13,893 nucleotides of DNA from Chloroflexota bacterium (GTDB lineage: Bacteria; Chloroflexota; Limnocylindria; Limnocylindrales; CSP1-4): contig JAJYMP010000263.1 in assembly GCA_021786915.1 (NCBI GenBank), forward strand, positions 1-13,893. The letters are read 5' to 3'. Both the position numbers and the translations under genes were made by a program. This document shows, piece by piece, positions 1-8,326 of this stretch. Position 1 is the first letter of the stretch; each line of letters begins with the position of its first letter. Under the pieces are notes generated by a model. The model saw only the letters and a program-made list of their open reading frames with translations. It was not told the DNA's origin and made no database searches.

Positions 1-2376
1 CCGACGCGGCTGGACGGGCCGAAGACCCGGTTCCTCCCGTTCAACCGCGGCAACGCCGGCGGCAGGGGCAACGCCCCCGACCCGTCGGGCCACCGCACCC
101 GGTATCTGTGGGAGGAGCTCTGGGCGCGGGACGCCTGGCTCGACGTCCTCGCCCGGTTCATCCACGTCATCCCGGGCGAGGGATCGACCAAGGCCGCGAA
201 GCTGCGCAACGGGACGACGATCTTCCCGCGCTACCACCAGTGGGACGCGGTCCGCCGGCTCGAGGCCGCCGCGCGCGAGGAGGGCCCCGGGCACAGCTAC
301 CTCGTCCAGCACTCCGCGGGGTCGGGCAAGAGCAACACGATCGCCTGGCTCGCCCACCGGCTGATGAGCCTCCACGGCGCCGACGACGCGCCCGTGTTCG
401 ACAAGGTCGTCGTCATCACCGACCGGGTGATCCTCGACCGCCAGCTCCAGGAGACGATCTTCCAGTTCGAGCACGCGACCGGCGTCGTCGCCCGGATCGA
501 CCAGGACTCGGGGCAGCTCGCCGACGCCCTGTCGGGCGAGCAGAGCCGGATCGTCATCACGACGCTCCAGAAGTTCCCGTTCATCCTGGACAAGGTCAAG
601 GAGCTCGGGCGCCGGCGTTTCGCGGTGATCGTCGACGAGGCGCACAGCTCCCAGACTGGCGAGGCCGCGAAAGGCCTCAAGCAGGCGCTCGGGTCAGTCT
701 CGGCCGAGGCCGCGCTCGACGCCGCGGAGGCCGCCGATGCGGCGGGCGCCCCGCCCGACCCCCAGGACGCGCTCGCGGCGACCCTCACCGCCCGCGGCCG
801 CCAGCCGAACCTGTCCTTCTTCGCCTTCACCGCGACCCCAAAGGGCCGCACGCTCGAGCTGTTCGGGCGGAAGAACGCGGACGGCAACTACGCGCCGTTC
901 CACCTGTACTCCATGCGCCAGGCCATCGAGGAGGGGTTCATCCTCGACGTGCTCGCGAACTACACGACCTACGCCACCTACTGGAAGGTCGGCAAGGCCG
1001 TCGCCGACGACCCCGAGTACGACACCCGGCGGGCCAAGCGGGCGATCGCGCGGTTTGTCTCGCTCCACCCGCACAACCTCGCCCAGAAGGCCGAGGTGAT
1101 CGTCGAGCACTTCCGCGCCCACACGCGTCGCAAGATCGGCGGCAGGGGCAAGGCGATGGTCGTGACCTCGTCGAGGCTCCACGCGGTGCGGTACAAGGAG
1201 GCGATCGACAAGTACATCGCGGAGAAGGGGTACGCGGACACGAGGGCGCTCGTCGCCTTCTCGGGCACGGTCAGCGACGAGGGCGACGACTTCACCGAGT
1301 CGGGGATGAACCGGCTGCCCGAGAGCCAGACCGCGACCGCGTTCGGCGGCCCCGAGTACGGCGTGCTGATCGTCGCCGAGAAGTTCCAGACGGGCTACGA
1401 CCAGCCGCTGCTCCACACCATGTTCGTGGACAAGGTGCTCACCGGCCTCGCGGCGGTCCAGACCCTCTCGCGGCTCAACCGGATCCACCCCGAGAAGACC
1501 GACACGTTCGTGCTCGACTTCCGCAACGACGCCGAGGCGATCACTGAGGCCTTCGAGCCCTGGTACGAGACGACCGTCGCGGTCCCGACGGACCCGAACA
1601 CCCTCCACGACATGGCCGGCCGCGTCTTCGGGCTCCAGGTCCTCGACGCGGCCGAGGCGGCGGCGATCGCCTCGCTCATCGCCGACCGCACCCACAGAGT
1701 CACCGACCACGGCGCCATCTACGCGCTCCTCGGGCCGGTTGTCGGGCGGTTCAGGGGCAGGCCGGAGCCGGAGCAGTACGAGTTCCGCGACTCCCTCGAC
1801 GCGTACCTGCGGGCGTACTCGTTCCTCGCCCAGGTCGTCGAGTTCGGCGATGTGGGCCTCGAGGCGCTGTACCTCGCCGGCCGGGCGCTCCAGGCCGACC
1901 TCCCGGCCCAGGACGGCGGAGGCCGCCTCGACCTCGGCAGCGAGGTGGAGCTGACGCACCTGCGCCTCGAGGAGACGAGCTCGGGCTCGATCACCCCGGA
2001 CCACGGGGTGGGGGAGCTCGCCGCCATCTACTCCGGCAGGGGCAGGCAGGCCGAGGAGTCGGCCGAGCACCTGTCCGCGATCATCTCCGTCCTCAACGAG
2101 CGCTTCGGCATGGCCCTCGGCACGGCCGACCAGCTCTTCTTCGAACAGATGGAGGAGACCTGGATGGCCGACCAGCAGCTCACCGACCAGGCCCGCGCCA
2201 ACCCGATCGAGAACTTCCGCCTCGTGTTCAACGACGTGTTCATCAAGAGCATCGTCGGCCGCATGGACGACAACGAGGACATCTTCCGCAAGATCCTCGA
2301 CGAGCCGGCGTTCCAGGCGGTCGTCATGGACCACTACCTGCGGCGAGTGTTCGAGCGGGCGAGAATGCTTCGATGA
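1..2376 (+). CDS. hsdR: Type I restriction enzyme motor/endonuclease subunit HsdR, 5'-truncated by the window edge
   Basis: The frame is open from base 1 to TGA at 2374-2376, giving 791 codons. HsdR proteins are usually about 1000 residues, so roughly 200-250 N-terminal residues, including the PD-(D/E)XK nuclease domain, lie upstream of the window. The visible part is the SF2 DNA translocase. It shows the HsdR hallmark FLPFNRGNAGG near residues 11-21, Walker A HSAGSGKS at 104-111, the DEAH box at 212-215 (VDEAHSSQTG), motif III FTATP at 276-280, TGYDQP near 464-469, and motif VI QTLSRLNR near 487-494. The rest is the helical C-terminus that docks on HsdM. HsdR cuts unmodified DNA after ATP-driven translocation, in complex with HsdM and HsdS, which are not in this window. 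Third codon positions are nearly all G/C except in the last ~11 codons. The stop overlaps the next start as ATGA. Family assignment is secure. Confidence 0.96.
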   Translation, partial: PTRLDGPKTRFLPFNRGNAGGRGNAPDPSGHRTRYLWEELWARDAWLDVLARFIHVIPGEGSTKAAKLRNGTTIFPRYHQWDAVRRLEAAAREEGPGHSYLVQHSAGSGKSNTIAWLAHRLMSLHGADDAPVFDKVVVITDRVILDRQLQETIFQFEHATGVVARIDQDSGQLADALSGEQSRIVITTLQKFPFILDKVKELGRRRFAVIVDEAHSSQTGEAAKGLKQALGSVSAEAALDAAEAADAAGAPPDPQDALAATLTARGRQPNLSFFAFTATPKGRTLELFGRKNADGNYAPFHLYSMRQAIEEGFILDVLANYTTYATYWKVGKAVADDPEYDTRRAKRAIARFVSLHPHNLAQKAEVIVEHFRAHTRRKIGGRGKAMVVTSSRLHAVRYKEAIDKYIAEKGYADTRALVAFSGTVSDEGDDFTESGMNRLPESQTATAFGGPEYGVLIVAEKFQTGYDQPLLHTMFVDKVLTGLAAVQTLSRLNRIHPEKTDTFVLDFRNDAEAITEAFEPWYETTVAVPTDPNTLHDMAGRVFGLQVLDAAEAAAIASLIADRTHRVTDHGAIYALLGPVVGRFRGRPEPEQYEFRDSLDAYLRAYSFLAQVVEFGDVGLEALYLAGRALQADLPAQDGGGRLDLGSEVELTHLRLEETSSGSITPDHGVGELAAIYSGRGRQAEESAEHLSAIISVLNERFGMALGTADQLFFEQMEETWMADQQLTDQARANPIENFRLVFNDVFIKSIVGRMDDNEDIFRKILDEPAFQAVVMDHYLRRVFERARMLR

Positions 2377-2972
2377 CGATGTCGTTGGGCACCATCGGCG
2401 GTCCGAGCCGATACGTCAGCCTCCCCATGGTGAGCCAACTGCGCGTCCTCATCAGTTGTGGCGCAGACATGCGGAGGTATCGCGACCTAGCCGTTGATGC
2501 AATCGAGGCCCTCGACCATCTCCTGATGTTTGATCTTGCCGCTGGTTGCACCCTCAATTAGTGGGACTTCCGTCGTGATCTGGCCCGCGAGGAGCCGGTC
2601 GGGCACATCCCGGACAGAAGCCTCGACGCTGTGAGGGAATCTCATGCCGTGATCGCGATCCTGGGATCGTCCGTGCCCGAGATCACCGAGAGAGAGATCC
2701 GCCACGTATTTGACCTTCGAGCAATCGGCCAGGATCGGGAGCTGATGGTGTTCAGGTACCGGCCGCCGCGAGCGCGGATTGCGACTTCTCGGTCTGGTCG
2801 GCCAAGCCCCGACGACTTGATCGTGGCGGTTCGGAATGACTACAGCACAGACATCATCTACCGGTCTTTCACGAGTGCGATGGGGTTCCAGTCGGCGGTG
2901 ATGATCCACCTGTTCAAGTTCATTGCGACCTCCCTCACCCCGGCGTTCGGGCCGCTCGGTGGAGGCAGATGA
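2373..2972 (+). pseudogene. TIR/DUF4062-like small protein gene interrupted by an in-frame amber codon
   Basis: One frame runs from ATG 2373 (overlapping the hsdR stop as ATGA) to TGA 2970-2972, 200 codons, broken only by TAG at 2559-2561 (codon 63). Codons on both sides make one continuous fold. An N-terminal beta strand, LRVLISCGADMRRYRD (residues 23-38), leads into a helix, AVDAIEAL. After the stop comes WDFRRDLAREEP, then SLDAVRESHAVIAILGS (83-99) and EITEREIRHVF (103-113), a pattern resembling the Rossmann-like DUF4062/TIR families. I see this similarity by eye only; a catalytic NADase role is not shown. Residues ~131-199 are an unassigned tail. I see no Shine-Dalgarno sequence before the possible restart GTG 2631, so the halves are probably not two separate genes. 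It could be a nonsense mutant, a readthrough gene or a sequencing error. About 18 of the first 62 codons end in A/T, unlike hsdR. Confidence 0.7.
2961..2965 (+). promoter_or_regulatory. Strong ribosome binding site GGAGG for the helical-repeat gene
   Basis: GGAGG lies 3 nt before ATG 2969 and 6 nt before the adjacent ATG 2972. The spacing favours 2972 as the true start, which changes the protein by one residue only. It allows independent initiation even though the upstream gene stops early at 2561. Confidence 0.6.
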
Positions 2973-5284
2973 TGCTTGACTGGATCGCGCTCTTCATCGA
3001 CCCATCGGATGAACTTGCCCGGCCGGACGTTGATCCACGCATCGCGGCTATCGCGCACCTGCTTCTTGGGCAGATCGATCTATACCAAAGGGGAGCCGAG
3101 CAGGTCGGGCTGCCCCTCGTTGGACGGGAAGTCCCGCCAGGGCGGACCGCCGAAGACGGGCTCATCCATGGCATCACCGGCCTGATCTTGGGCGACGCGA
3201 CGGCTCCGGCCACCCTGTGCGCGGTGGTGGACGATGTCGAGGCGACAAGCGATGTCCGGACAGTGGCCGCGGTCTTGGCGTCAATCGGACTGAGCAGCGC
3301 GGCCCGACCGGAGCTCGGCATCCGAGTCCTTGTATCGGCGGAAACGGTCTCGGAGTCGCCCATCGAGCGGCGCCTTCTCCAAGTACATAGATCGGTTCGT
3401 CTGGCCGAATGTGGCCAGTACGCGGCCGCTCTTGAGGCGAGCAGCCTTCCTGGAGGCGATATCGGTCCCCTCGGTGGGCTGCTCTCGGCCGTTGCGACCC
3501 GCAATCGGTGGCACTTCTCCTGGCTCGCGGGGCTCGGAGCCTCCTCGGTTCCCGTACCTCGGCTGACGGGCTTCCCGGCGTTCGGATGGCTGACGAGGCA
3601 TGTCGCTGCTGGCCTCGAAGCACTGCTGAATTCGGACTTCGAGAGCTACTTCCAGAATCCCTACACCCGGACCCTTCGCTTTGGTGCTCAAGATCAAAGC
3701 GAGCGACTGCTCGGGTCAGCACTGTTCAGAGCCGAGTGCCTTGCGGACTGGTCACAGGTCCAGGCGATGCGGGTTGTGGTCGGCCGGAGCCGCCTGTTGC
3801 GGGAAATCGGGAAACCCGTCAATGAGATCGAAGGCGCCCTGTGGCTGCTCGTCCGAGGGCGCGATCCAGGCGGCATTGAACTTGCCGCCCGCACCTTGTT
3901 GGCGTCCGGCCCAATCACGCCGCTGCGCCTGGCTGGTCGAACCGCTGCCGTTGCTCCGTGGCGACCGCATGAGATCAAGTCCGCGATGAAGCTGATTCGC
4001 TATGCGGCTTCCACCTTCGATCCGGAACTGGCGGACAGTACGATCGATCGACTCGTGAGGCTGACGCCAGCGGTCCGAGATCGTCAGGCTGGCGATCTCG
4101 TAACACATGAGGTGCTTGACGCGGTGGCGGCCCTTCTGCCGTACGCGACCATCGATGCGGCGAGAGTCGTCGCTCGGGCGGCACTCGTGATTGCCCAGGA
4201 ACCGCCCGATGCATTGACGCACCAAGCACTCCCGGCCGTTCTGATATCGCTTCCGTGGCGGCAACTGCCTCGCGACATTCGCGGTGCCTGGCTGAGATAC
4301 CTGAGCAGCGAGCTGTCGGCCACAACCCACCACGTCTTCGTCGCATACGCGGCCGCAGCGGCGCTCGCACACGCCGGATCGCGCCTGATCTGGCGGTCTG
4401 TGGAAGCATCGTACCGAGACCATCGAGCCCCCCTCGCGGTTGGCCTCTTGGCGGCTCGTTCGCGCTTGCCGGTCGACATCCGCACAGCCATCGAGGCGGA
4501 CGCTGTCGAACGCGCCACGCAGTTGCGCGAAAGAGCCTCCAAGGGCGATCTACAGATGGGTGCGCCGTCGATCGGAGGACTTCTTGGACGGATGGCACGA
4601 GGGCTGAAGCCATCCGTATTGCGCGCCGCAGTCGAATTCGCGCTCGATCCGAACGTGGCTCAGGATGAGAGGATCGCCGCTGCATCCGAACTTATTCACG
4701 TCCTGCATCGCACCCCTCGATGGGTCAGACGAGCCCTACAGGTAGGTCTGGAGCCGTCCCGGGTGGAGATCGTGGTGTTTGGTACTCCGGTCGCCCTCCG
4801 TGCGTTCAATCTCGAGCTCCGGGCCCGATTGTCGGCGATCTCCAGAGAGGACGCGACAGGCGAGTTCTTGGATCTGGCCCACAGCAGTTCGCTCGACGGC
4901 CGGATCGGGGCTGTGAATTCCGGGCCCACCTTGCGAGAAGTCGTCGGCGGGCCAATCGTCGAGTCGACGACGCTCGGACTCTCGTGGGATGCTTCCCCTA
5001 CGGTTCGCGCGCGGGCTGGCGCGCAACTCGTCCATATGACAATCGAAACGCCTGGGCTCGCCGGAGCCGCTCGACACCGCATCGGGGAAATGCTCTCGGA
5101 GCCGGGAGAGGAGGTGCCCCGTGCCTGCTGGGCGGCACTGTCAGACTCCACGGATTCGGCCTCTGCCGTCTTCACCCACCATGCGGAAAACACGGTGGCC
5201 AACCACGAGTCCTACGCGGTGCGCAGGGTGGCTGCACAATTCCTCGCGGTAGCTCGCGGACAGGGCGGGCGGGGACGCGGGTGA
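2969..5284 (+). CDS. Uncharacterised ~770-residue helical protein with C-terminal HEAT-like repeats
   Basis: The start overlaps the stop of the TIR-like gene (ATGA 2969-2972), and its own stop overlaps the next ORF (GTGA 5281-5284), so it sits in the hsdR operon. The protein is 771 residues, or 770 from the better-spaced ATG 2972. It reads as almost entirely alpha-helical and soluble, with no signal peptide, clear membrane span, P-loop or nuclease motif that I can find. C-terminal segments follow the HEAT pattern of an acidic turn, VR, then a small-residue helix: DASPTVRARAGAQL near 674-687, PGEEVPRACWAAL near 712-724, and HESYAVRRVAAQFL near 746-759. The tail ends in GQGGRGRG. More degenerate helical pairs occupy roughly residues 330-600. 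I do not recognise the family. A scaffold or sensor for the adjacent TIR-like protein is plausible from coupling alone. Codon use is less G/C-biased than hsdR. Confidence 0.85.
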   Translation: MMLDWIALFIDPSDELARPDVDPRIAAIAHLLLGQIDLYQRGAEQVGLPLVGREVPPGRTAEDGLIHGITGLILGDATAPATLCAVVDDVEATSDVRTVAAVLASIGLSSAARPELGIRVLVSAETVSESPIERRLLQVHRSVRLAECGQYAAALEASSLPGGDIGPLGGLLSAVATRNRWHFSWLAGLGASSVPVPRLTGFPAFGWLTRHVAAGLEALLNSDFESYFQNPYTRTLRFGAQDQSERLLGSALFRAECLADWSQVQAMRVVVGRSRLLREIGKPVNEIEGALWLLVRGRDPGGIELAARTLLASGPITPLRLAGRTAAVAPWRPHEIKSAMKLIRYAASTFDPELADSTIDRLVRLTPAVRDRQAGDLVTHEVLDAVAALLPYATIDAARVVARAALVIAQEPPDALTHQALPAVLISLPWRQLPRDIRGAWLRYLSSELSATTHHVFVAYAAAAALAHAGSRLIWRSVEASYRDHRAPLAVGLLAARSRLPVDIRTAIEADAVERATQLRERASKGDLQMGAPSIGGLLGRMARGLKPSVLRAAVEFALDPNVAQDERIAAASELIHVLHRTPRWVRRALQVGLEPSRVEIVVFGTPVALRAFNLELRARLSAISREDATGEFLDLAHSSSLDGRIGAVNSGPTLREVVGGPIVESTTLGLSWDASPTVRARAGAQLVHMTIETPGLAGAARHRIGEMLSEPGEEVPRACWAALSDSTDSASAVFTHHAENTVANHESYAVRRVAAQFLAVARGQGGRGRG

Positions 5285-5430
5285 CCGAGGTGAATGGTCT
5301 GAATAGCGGCGACGCCATGACTGACCAGGCTGCCTTCGACGAAATGATCATGCGCAACGAAGCGCGCCAACGGGAGCCAATCGCGGCCATGCGCGTGGAG
5401 TTGTCACCACTCGAACCGGCGGCGTCCTGA
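5281..5430 (+). CDS. Tentative small ORF, 49 codons, end of the hsdR-linked cassette
   Basis: GTG at 5281 overlaps the preceding stop (GTGA), repeating the coupling seen at the other gene joints of this operon. The frame ends at TGA 5428-5430, inside the loop of a hairpin. The product is 49 residues, acidic and helical in the middle (AAFDEMIMRNEARQREPIAA), with a Pro/Ala-rich end. An internal ATG at 5317 would give 37 residues. It has no recognisable family, signal peptide or membrane span. The evidence is position and coupling only, so it may be a chance ORF. Confidence 0.35.
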   Translation: MTEVNGLNSGDAMTDQAAFDEMIMRNEARQREPIAAMRVELSPLEPAAS

Positions 5431-5445
5431 ACTCTCGCCGCCGGT
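5415..5445. terminator. Perfect 10-bp-stem hairpin between convergent operons
   Basis: ACCGGCGGCG (5415-5424) pairs exactly with CGCCGCCGGT (5436-5445) across an 11-nt loop that contains the stop codon of the small ORF. It sits 92 bp from the stop of the convergent qatD gene, where a bidirectional terminator is expected. There is no T-tract on either strand, so intrinsic termination is unproven; many high-GC terminators lack one. Confidence 0.55.
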
Positions 5446-5537
5446 GCCCTCCCAGCCACCTTGTCGCGCGATCGAGAGGCCCGCAAGAACTGGCAGCCGG
5501 GCGCTCGACCGGACTTCCGCGCGGCTCGCTTGACCCG

Positions 5538-6287
5538 TCACGTTCGGGCGGACGTGAAGGCGGCGGTCATGTTGGCGAGCACCTGCTCGCGCGCCTCGTC
5601 GATGGTGACCTCCCAAGCGCCTGCCAAGCGGTGCACGGTCGCGACGATGTCCGACGGCGCGTTCGCGCGGCCGGCGTGTCGGCCGTATGGCGCGTCGGTC
5701 TCGGTCAGGACGCGCTCCCTTGGCACCCGGGCAAGCAGTTGCCCTGCCTTCGACCCCGCCAGCATCGACTCGTTGATCGAGAAGTAGCATCCCGCCGCCA
5801 CAGCCCGGTCGACGAGCGCCACTGCACCCGTGAACCAGTGTAGGACCGGAGTCAGGCGGATGGTCGGCCGCTCCAGTCTGGCGATGACGTCCTCGTCAGC
5901 CCGTCGGCTGTGGAAGCTCCATACCTTCCCGCCCAGCCGGGCGTCCGCGAGAATCTCGTCTAGGACCGCCTGCTGTCGCGCCTTGCTCGAGGCGCCATCA
6001 CGGGAGTAGTCGAGTCCGACCTCGCCGATGTAGTCCGCTCCCTCCGCCGCACGCAGGAATGCCGCGACGTCCCGGGCGGAGAGTCGCCCGGCGAGCAGCG
6101 GGTGCAGTCCGACGGCCAGCCGGACGTTCTTGGCCGTCGCGAAGCGGCCCTTCGCGGCCTGGAACTCCTCGGCGTGGTTGGTGACTCCGACGATGACGAC
6201 TCCGGAATCCAGGGCCCGGCGAATGGCGGAGGGCGGGTCGGCCAGATCCATGACGTGGCAGTGTGCGTCGACGAGTGCCGTCATCAT
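5538..6287 (-). CDS. qatD: QatD, TatD-like metal-dependent DNase of the QatABCD anti-phage system
   Basis: This 249-residue protein carries the full metal-binding set of the TatD amidohydrolase-fold nucleases: DAHCH (His9, His11), GEVGLDYS (Glu89), SFHSRRA (His126), LHWFTG (His150) and TETDAPYG (Asp198). The length is normal for TatD. The ATG at 6287-6285 overlaps the qatC stop (ATGA), and a second ATG follows directly, so the start could be one codon later. On its own it would be called a housekeeping TatD DNase. Its place as the last gene after a KAP ATPase, QatB and a QueC-like protein identifies it as QatD, presumably a nuclease effector or processing subunit. Its biochemical role in defence is not settled. 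Divalent-metal-dependent 3'-5' exonuclease activity is inferred from the family. Confidence 0.92.
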   Translation of the reverse strand: MMTALVDAHCHVMDLADPPSAIRRALDSGVVIVGVTNHAEEFQAAKGRFATAKNVRLAVGLHPLLAGRLSARDVAAFLRAAEGADYIGEVGLDYSRDGASSKARQQAVLDEILADARLGGKVWSFHSRRADEDVIARLERPTIRLTPVLHWFTGAVALVDRAVAAGCYFSINESMLAGSKAGQLLARVPRERVLTETDAPYGRHAGRANAPSDIVATVHRLAGAWEVTIDEAREQVLANMTAAFTSART

Positions 6288-7621
6288 GCGAACCTGGCCT
6301 GCAATGCGCGGTCCGTCGCACCGGACAGGAACACCCCGACCTCGGCCATGCCGCGAGCGTGAACGTCGGCGAAGGCTGTCGCCTCTCCGGAGGGCAGCGA
6401 GCCGTTGCGCAGGACAGCGACCGACGACGGCCGGGCCGCGAGCGCCCGGACGAGCGCTCGGAGGGTGTCGGCACGCGTGCCTTCGTCATTCACGAACGCC
6501 GACGCCGTCAACACGTCAAGTTCGTAGTCTCCAGCCGTGTCGAGGCCGACCCGCGCGAGGGACGCACGCCGGATTAGGCACGGATAGCACCACCCGCACG
6601 AGCGGTTCCGCGTGCGGGCGGGGTGGGCGCACGAGATAGACCGGCGGGCGACCGCATCGAGCAGCACCCGGTTGGCGCACTGCTCTGCGGCCTCGCCCTT
6701 CGTCATGAGGCGGAATGGGTTCTCGACGCGATTCGCGATGCCCAGGGCCTGTCGCAGTTGGGCGATGAGCGCCATGAAGTGGGGATGTGTTGTGCGCGTG
6801 CTGGCCGAGCCTGACCGCGACGCGATCAGCGGGACGTTGATCCCGATCAGGCCGTTCTCGGGCATGTGGAGCGGCACCTCAGGCCCAACTGCAGCCGCCA
6901 GCGCTAGGCCCCACGCGATGAACAGGAGCGAGCGGGCGCGGGTGGTGTTCTCCGCGGCGGCGGGGAGCGGCCGCTCCTGTGCAGGGGCTGGCCGCCGGAC
7001 CTGAACGCTCATCCTGGCGAGCGCGACGCGTTCGCCGTAGACGTCGTGGAGACGTCCGAACAACTCAGTCTGGCGGGCGACGCTCGTTCGCGAGTCGCGG
7101 ACTGCGGCGAGCAGCACGCACCGGTCGGGGGACCGCTCGAGCAGGTCGATCGCGCCGATGAGCGAGTCGAGCCCCCCGGAGAAGAGGCAGACCACGTCGG
7201 CCTCGACGGGGCGGACTTCGAGGCCCCGCGGCCGCCGGCGCGAGGCGCGCAGCTCCCAGTGGTCGCCGGAGACGAACGACAGGGCGCGCTCGGCGATCGG
7301 CTCGGCCGCGGACCAGTCGATGGCTCGCGGATGCTCCAACGTGAGGTCGCGCGTCCAACGGTCCGCCGTCGCGACACGAGATGCCACCTTGTCGGTGATG
7401 AACGAGCCCACCGCAAGCCACAGCAGGTCGACCGCCGGTGCGGGGATCGCCGACCAGCGGCGATGCGCCAAGCGCCTGTGGCCCCGCCGGGATGGCTCGT
7501 CCTCCAGCGTGAACGCGATGGATGCGGTGTTCGCGGACTCCTCCTCGAACACGTCGATGTAGTTGACGCCTCGAGCGCGGCGTGTGGCGACCGGGCGGGT
7601 CCGGAGCAGGAACGCGGTCAC
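6284..7621 (-). CDS. qatC: QatC, QueC-like PP-loop protein of the QatABCD anti-phage system
   Basis: The protein is 445 residues from GTG 7621, which overlaps the qatB stop as GTGA. The open frame runs further upstream to 7759, but that part is antisense-like Arg/Pro-rich sequence inside qatB, so I reject the longer start. The PP-loop is CLFSGGLDS (SGGLDS at 148-153), the ATP-pyrophosphatase signature of QueC (7-cyano-7-deazaguanine synthase). A putative zinc site is formed by Cys331, Cys342, Cys345 and Cys348 (SCGWCYPC). A conserved-looking MPENGLIGINVPL stands at 253-265. It is longer than QueC (~220-240 residues) because of an N-terminal extension of ~140 residues, typical of the defence paralogue. 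No other queuosine genes are nearby, so a role in deazaguanine synthesis is unlikely. The likely chemistry is nucleotide or protein modification. Confidence 0.92.
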   Translation of the reverse strand: MTAFLLRTRPVATRRARGVNYIDVFEEESANTASIAFTLEDEPSRRGHRRLAHRRWSAIPAPAVDLLWLAVGSFITDKVASRVATADRWTRDLTLEHPRAIDWSAAEPIAERALSFVSGDHWELRASRRRPRGLEVRPVEADVVCLFSGGLDSLIGAIDLLERSPDRCVLLAAVRDSRTSVARQTELFGRLHDVYGERVALARMSVQVRRPAPAQERPLPAAAENTTRARSLLFIAWGLALAAAVGPEVPLHMPENGLIGINVPLIASRSGSASTRTTHPHFMALIAQLRQALGIANRVENPFRLMTKGEAAEQCANRVLLDAVARRSISCAHPARTRNRSCGWCYPCLIRRASLARVGLDTAGDYELDVLTASAFVNDEGTRADTLRALVRALAARPSSVAVLRNGSLPSGEATAFADVHARGMAEVGVFLSGATDRALQARFA

Positions 7622-8322
7622 TCCAGGTCCTCCATGAGCCCGAACGCCTCTTGCACCATCTCGCGCAGGCGATCGGCGCCTGCCTGCGTCGTCCACGGGA
7701 ATGCCAGGACGTCGACATCGTCGAGGCGCAGCCGGACCAGGGCGCGGGTGCGATCCCACGCCTCGTCCACGATCGCCTGCTGCTCGGTGGTCGACCCGAC
7801 CTTGGCGATCCGCGGCTCGAGGTCACGCAGGAGCAGGGTGAACACAAACCGTGCGAAGAACGTGCCGAGGATCTCCTCGACCTGGCCTGCCGACAGCGTC
7901 TGGTCGAGGATCTGGTCGGCGGTGAGCGCCTCCGGAAACGCCTCGTCGAATGTGAACAGCAGGGCATCGCGGATGGCCTGCTCGTCGAGGGTGCTGCCGT
8001 CGCCGGCCAGCTCGTCGGCGAGCCCGGACAGCATGTCCTCGCGGCCGAGCCCGACAAGGTCGGCGAGTCCGAGGTCCTCGAACACGGCCCGAAGGGGAGC
8101 CGCCCCGGCAGCACTCGCGAGGCCGGCGGTCCGCTGGGCCGAGGCCACCCATTGCCGCGATGCCTCGGCGCCGCCCGCCGCGCCGCCCAGAGCCTCGACG
8201 AACCGCTCGAACATGCGACGGGCAGGCTCGTCACCCCGGTCGCGGACGAAGGTCGTGGCCGAGCGCCGGTAGTTGGTCCACGGTCGACCACTCGGCCCCT
8301 TGATGTCCTTCGACGTCCCCAC
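7618..8322 (-). CDS. qatB: QatB, subunit of the QatABCD anti-phage system
   Basis: The product is 234 residues from GTG 8322-8320. The start is supported by AAGGGAG four bases upstream and by the N-terminal MGTSKDIKGPSGRPW, a Gly/Ser-rich start seen in QatB proteins, followed by SATTFVRD. The rest appears helical, with an acidic middle (residues ~100-150) and no catalytic motif that I can identify. The gap from the qatA stop is 27 nt, and its own stop overlaps the qatC start (GTGA), so A-B-C-D are one transcript. QatB has no assigned enzymatic function. Its identity here rests on gene order, length and the N-terminal pattern rather than on a diagnostic active site. Confidence 0.85.
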   Translation of the reverse strand: MGTSKDIKGPSGRPWTNYRRSATTFVRDRGDEPARRMFERFVEALGGAAGGAEASRQWVASAQRTAGLASAAGAAPLRAVFEDLGLADLVGLGREDMLSGLADELAGDGSTLDEQAIRDALLFTFDEAFPEALTADQILDQTLSAGQVEEILGTFFARFVFTLLLRDLEPRIAKVGSTTEQQAIVDEAWDRTRALVRLRLDDVDVLAFPWTTQAGADRLREMVQEAFGLMEDLE

Positions 8323-8326
8323 TGGT

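Noticed and set aside
108..1547. Plus-strand frame of 479 codons overlapping hsdR
   Set aside because: Arg/Pro/Gly-rich shadow frame; the overlapping frame encodes HsdR motifs without interruption.
694..2334. Long minus-strand frame (546 codons) across hsdR
   Set aside because: It is antisense to a gene with clear helicase motifs. The product is Arg/Val/Glu-rich low-complexity sequence typical of open antisense frames in high-GC DNA.
5538..6287. Housekeeping TatD DNase interpretation
   Set aside because: All TatD ligands are present, but the 4-bp overlap with the QueC-like gene and the qatA-qatB context make QatD the better call.
6284..7621. Queuosine or 7-deazaguanine DNA-modification (Dpd-type) locus from the QueC-like protein
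   Set aside because: No QueD, QueE, FolE or TGT-like gene is nearby, and the KAP ATPase/TatD partners match QatABCD.
7622..7759. 46-residue N-terminal extension of QatC to the upstream ATG
   Set aside because: It lies inside qatB in another frame and is Arg/Pro-rich. GTG 7621, in the GTGA overlap with the qatB stop, is the consistent start.
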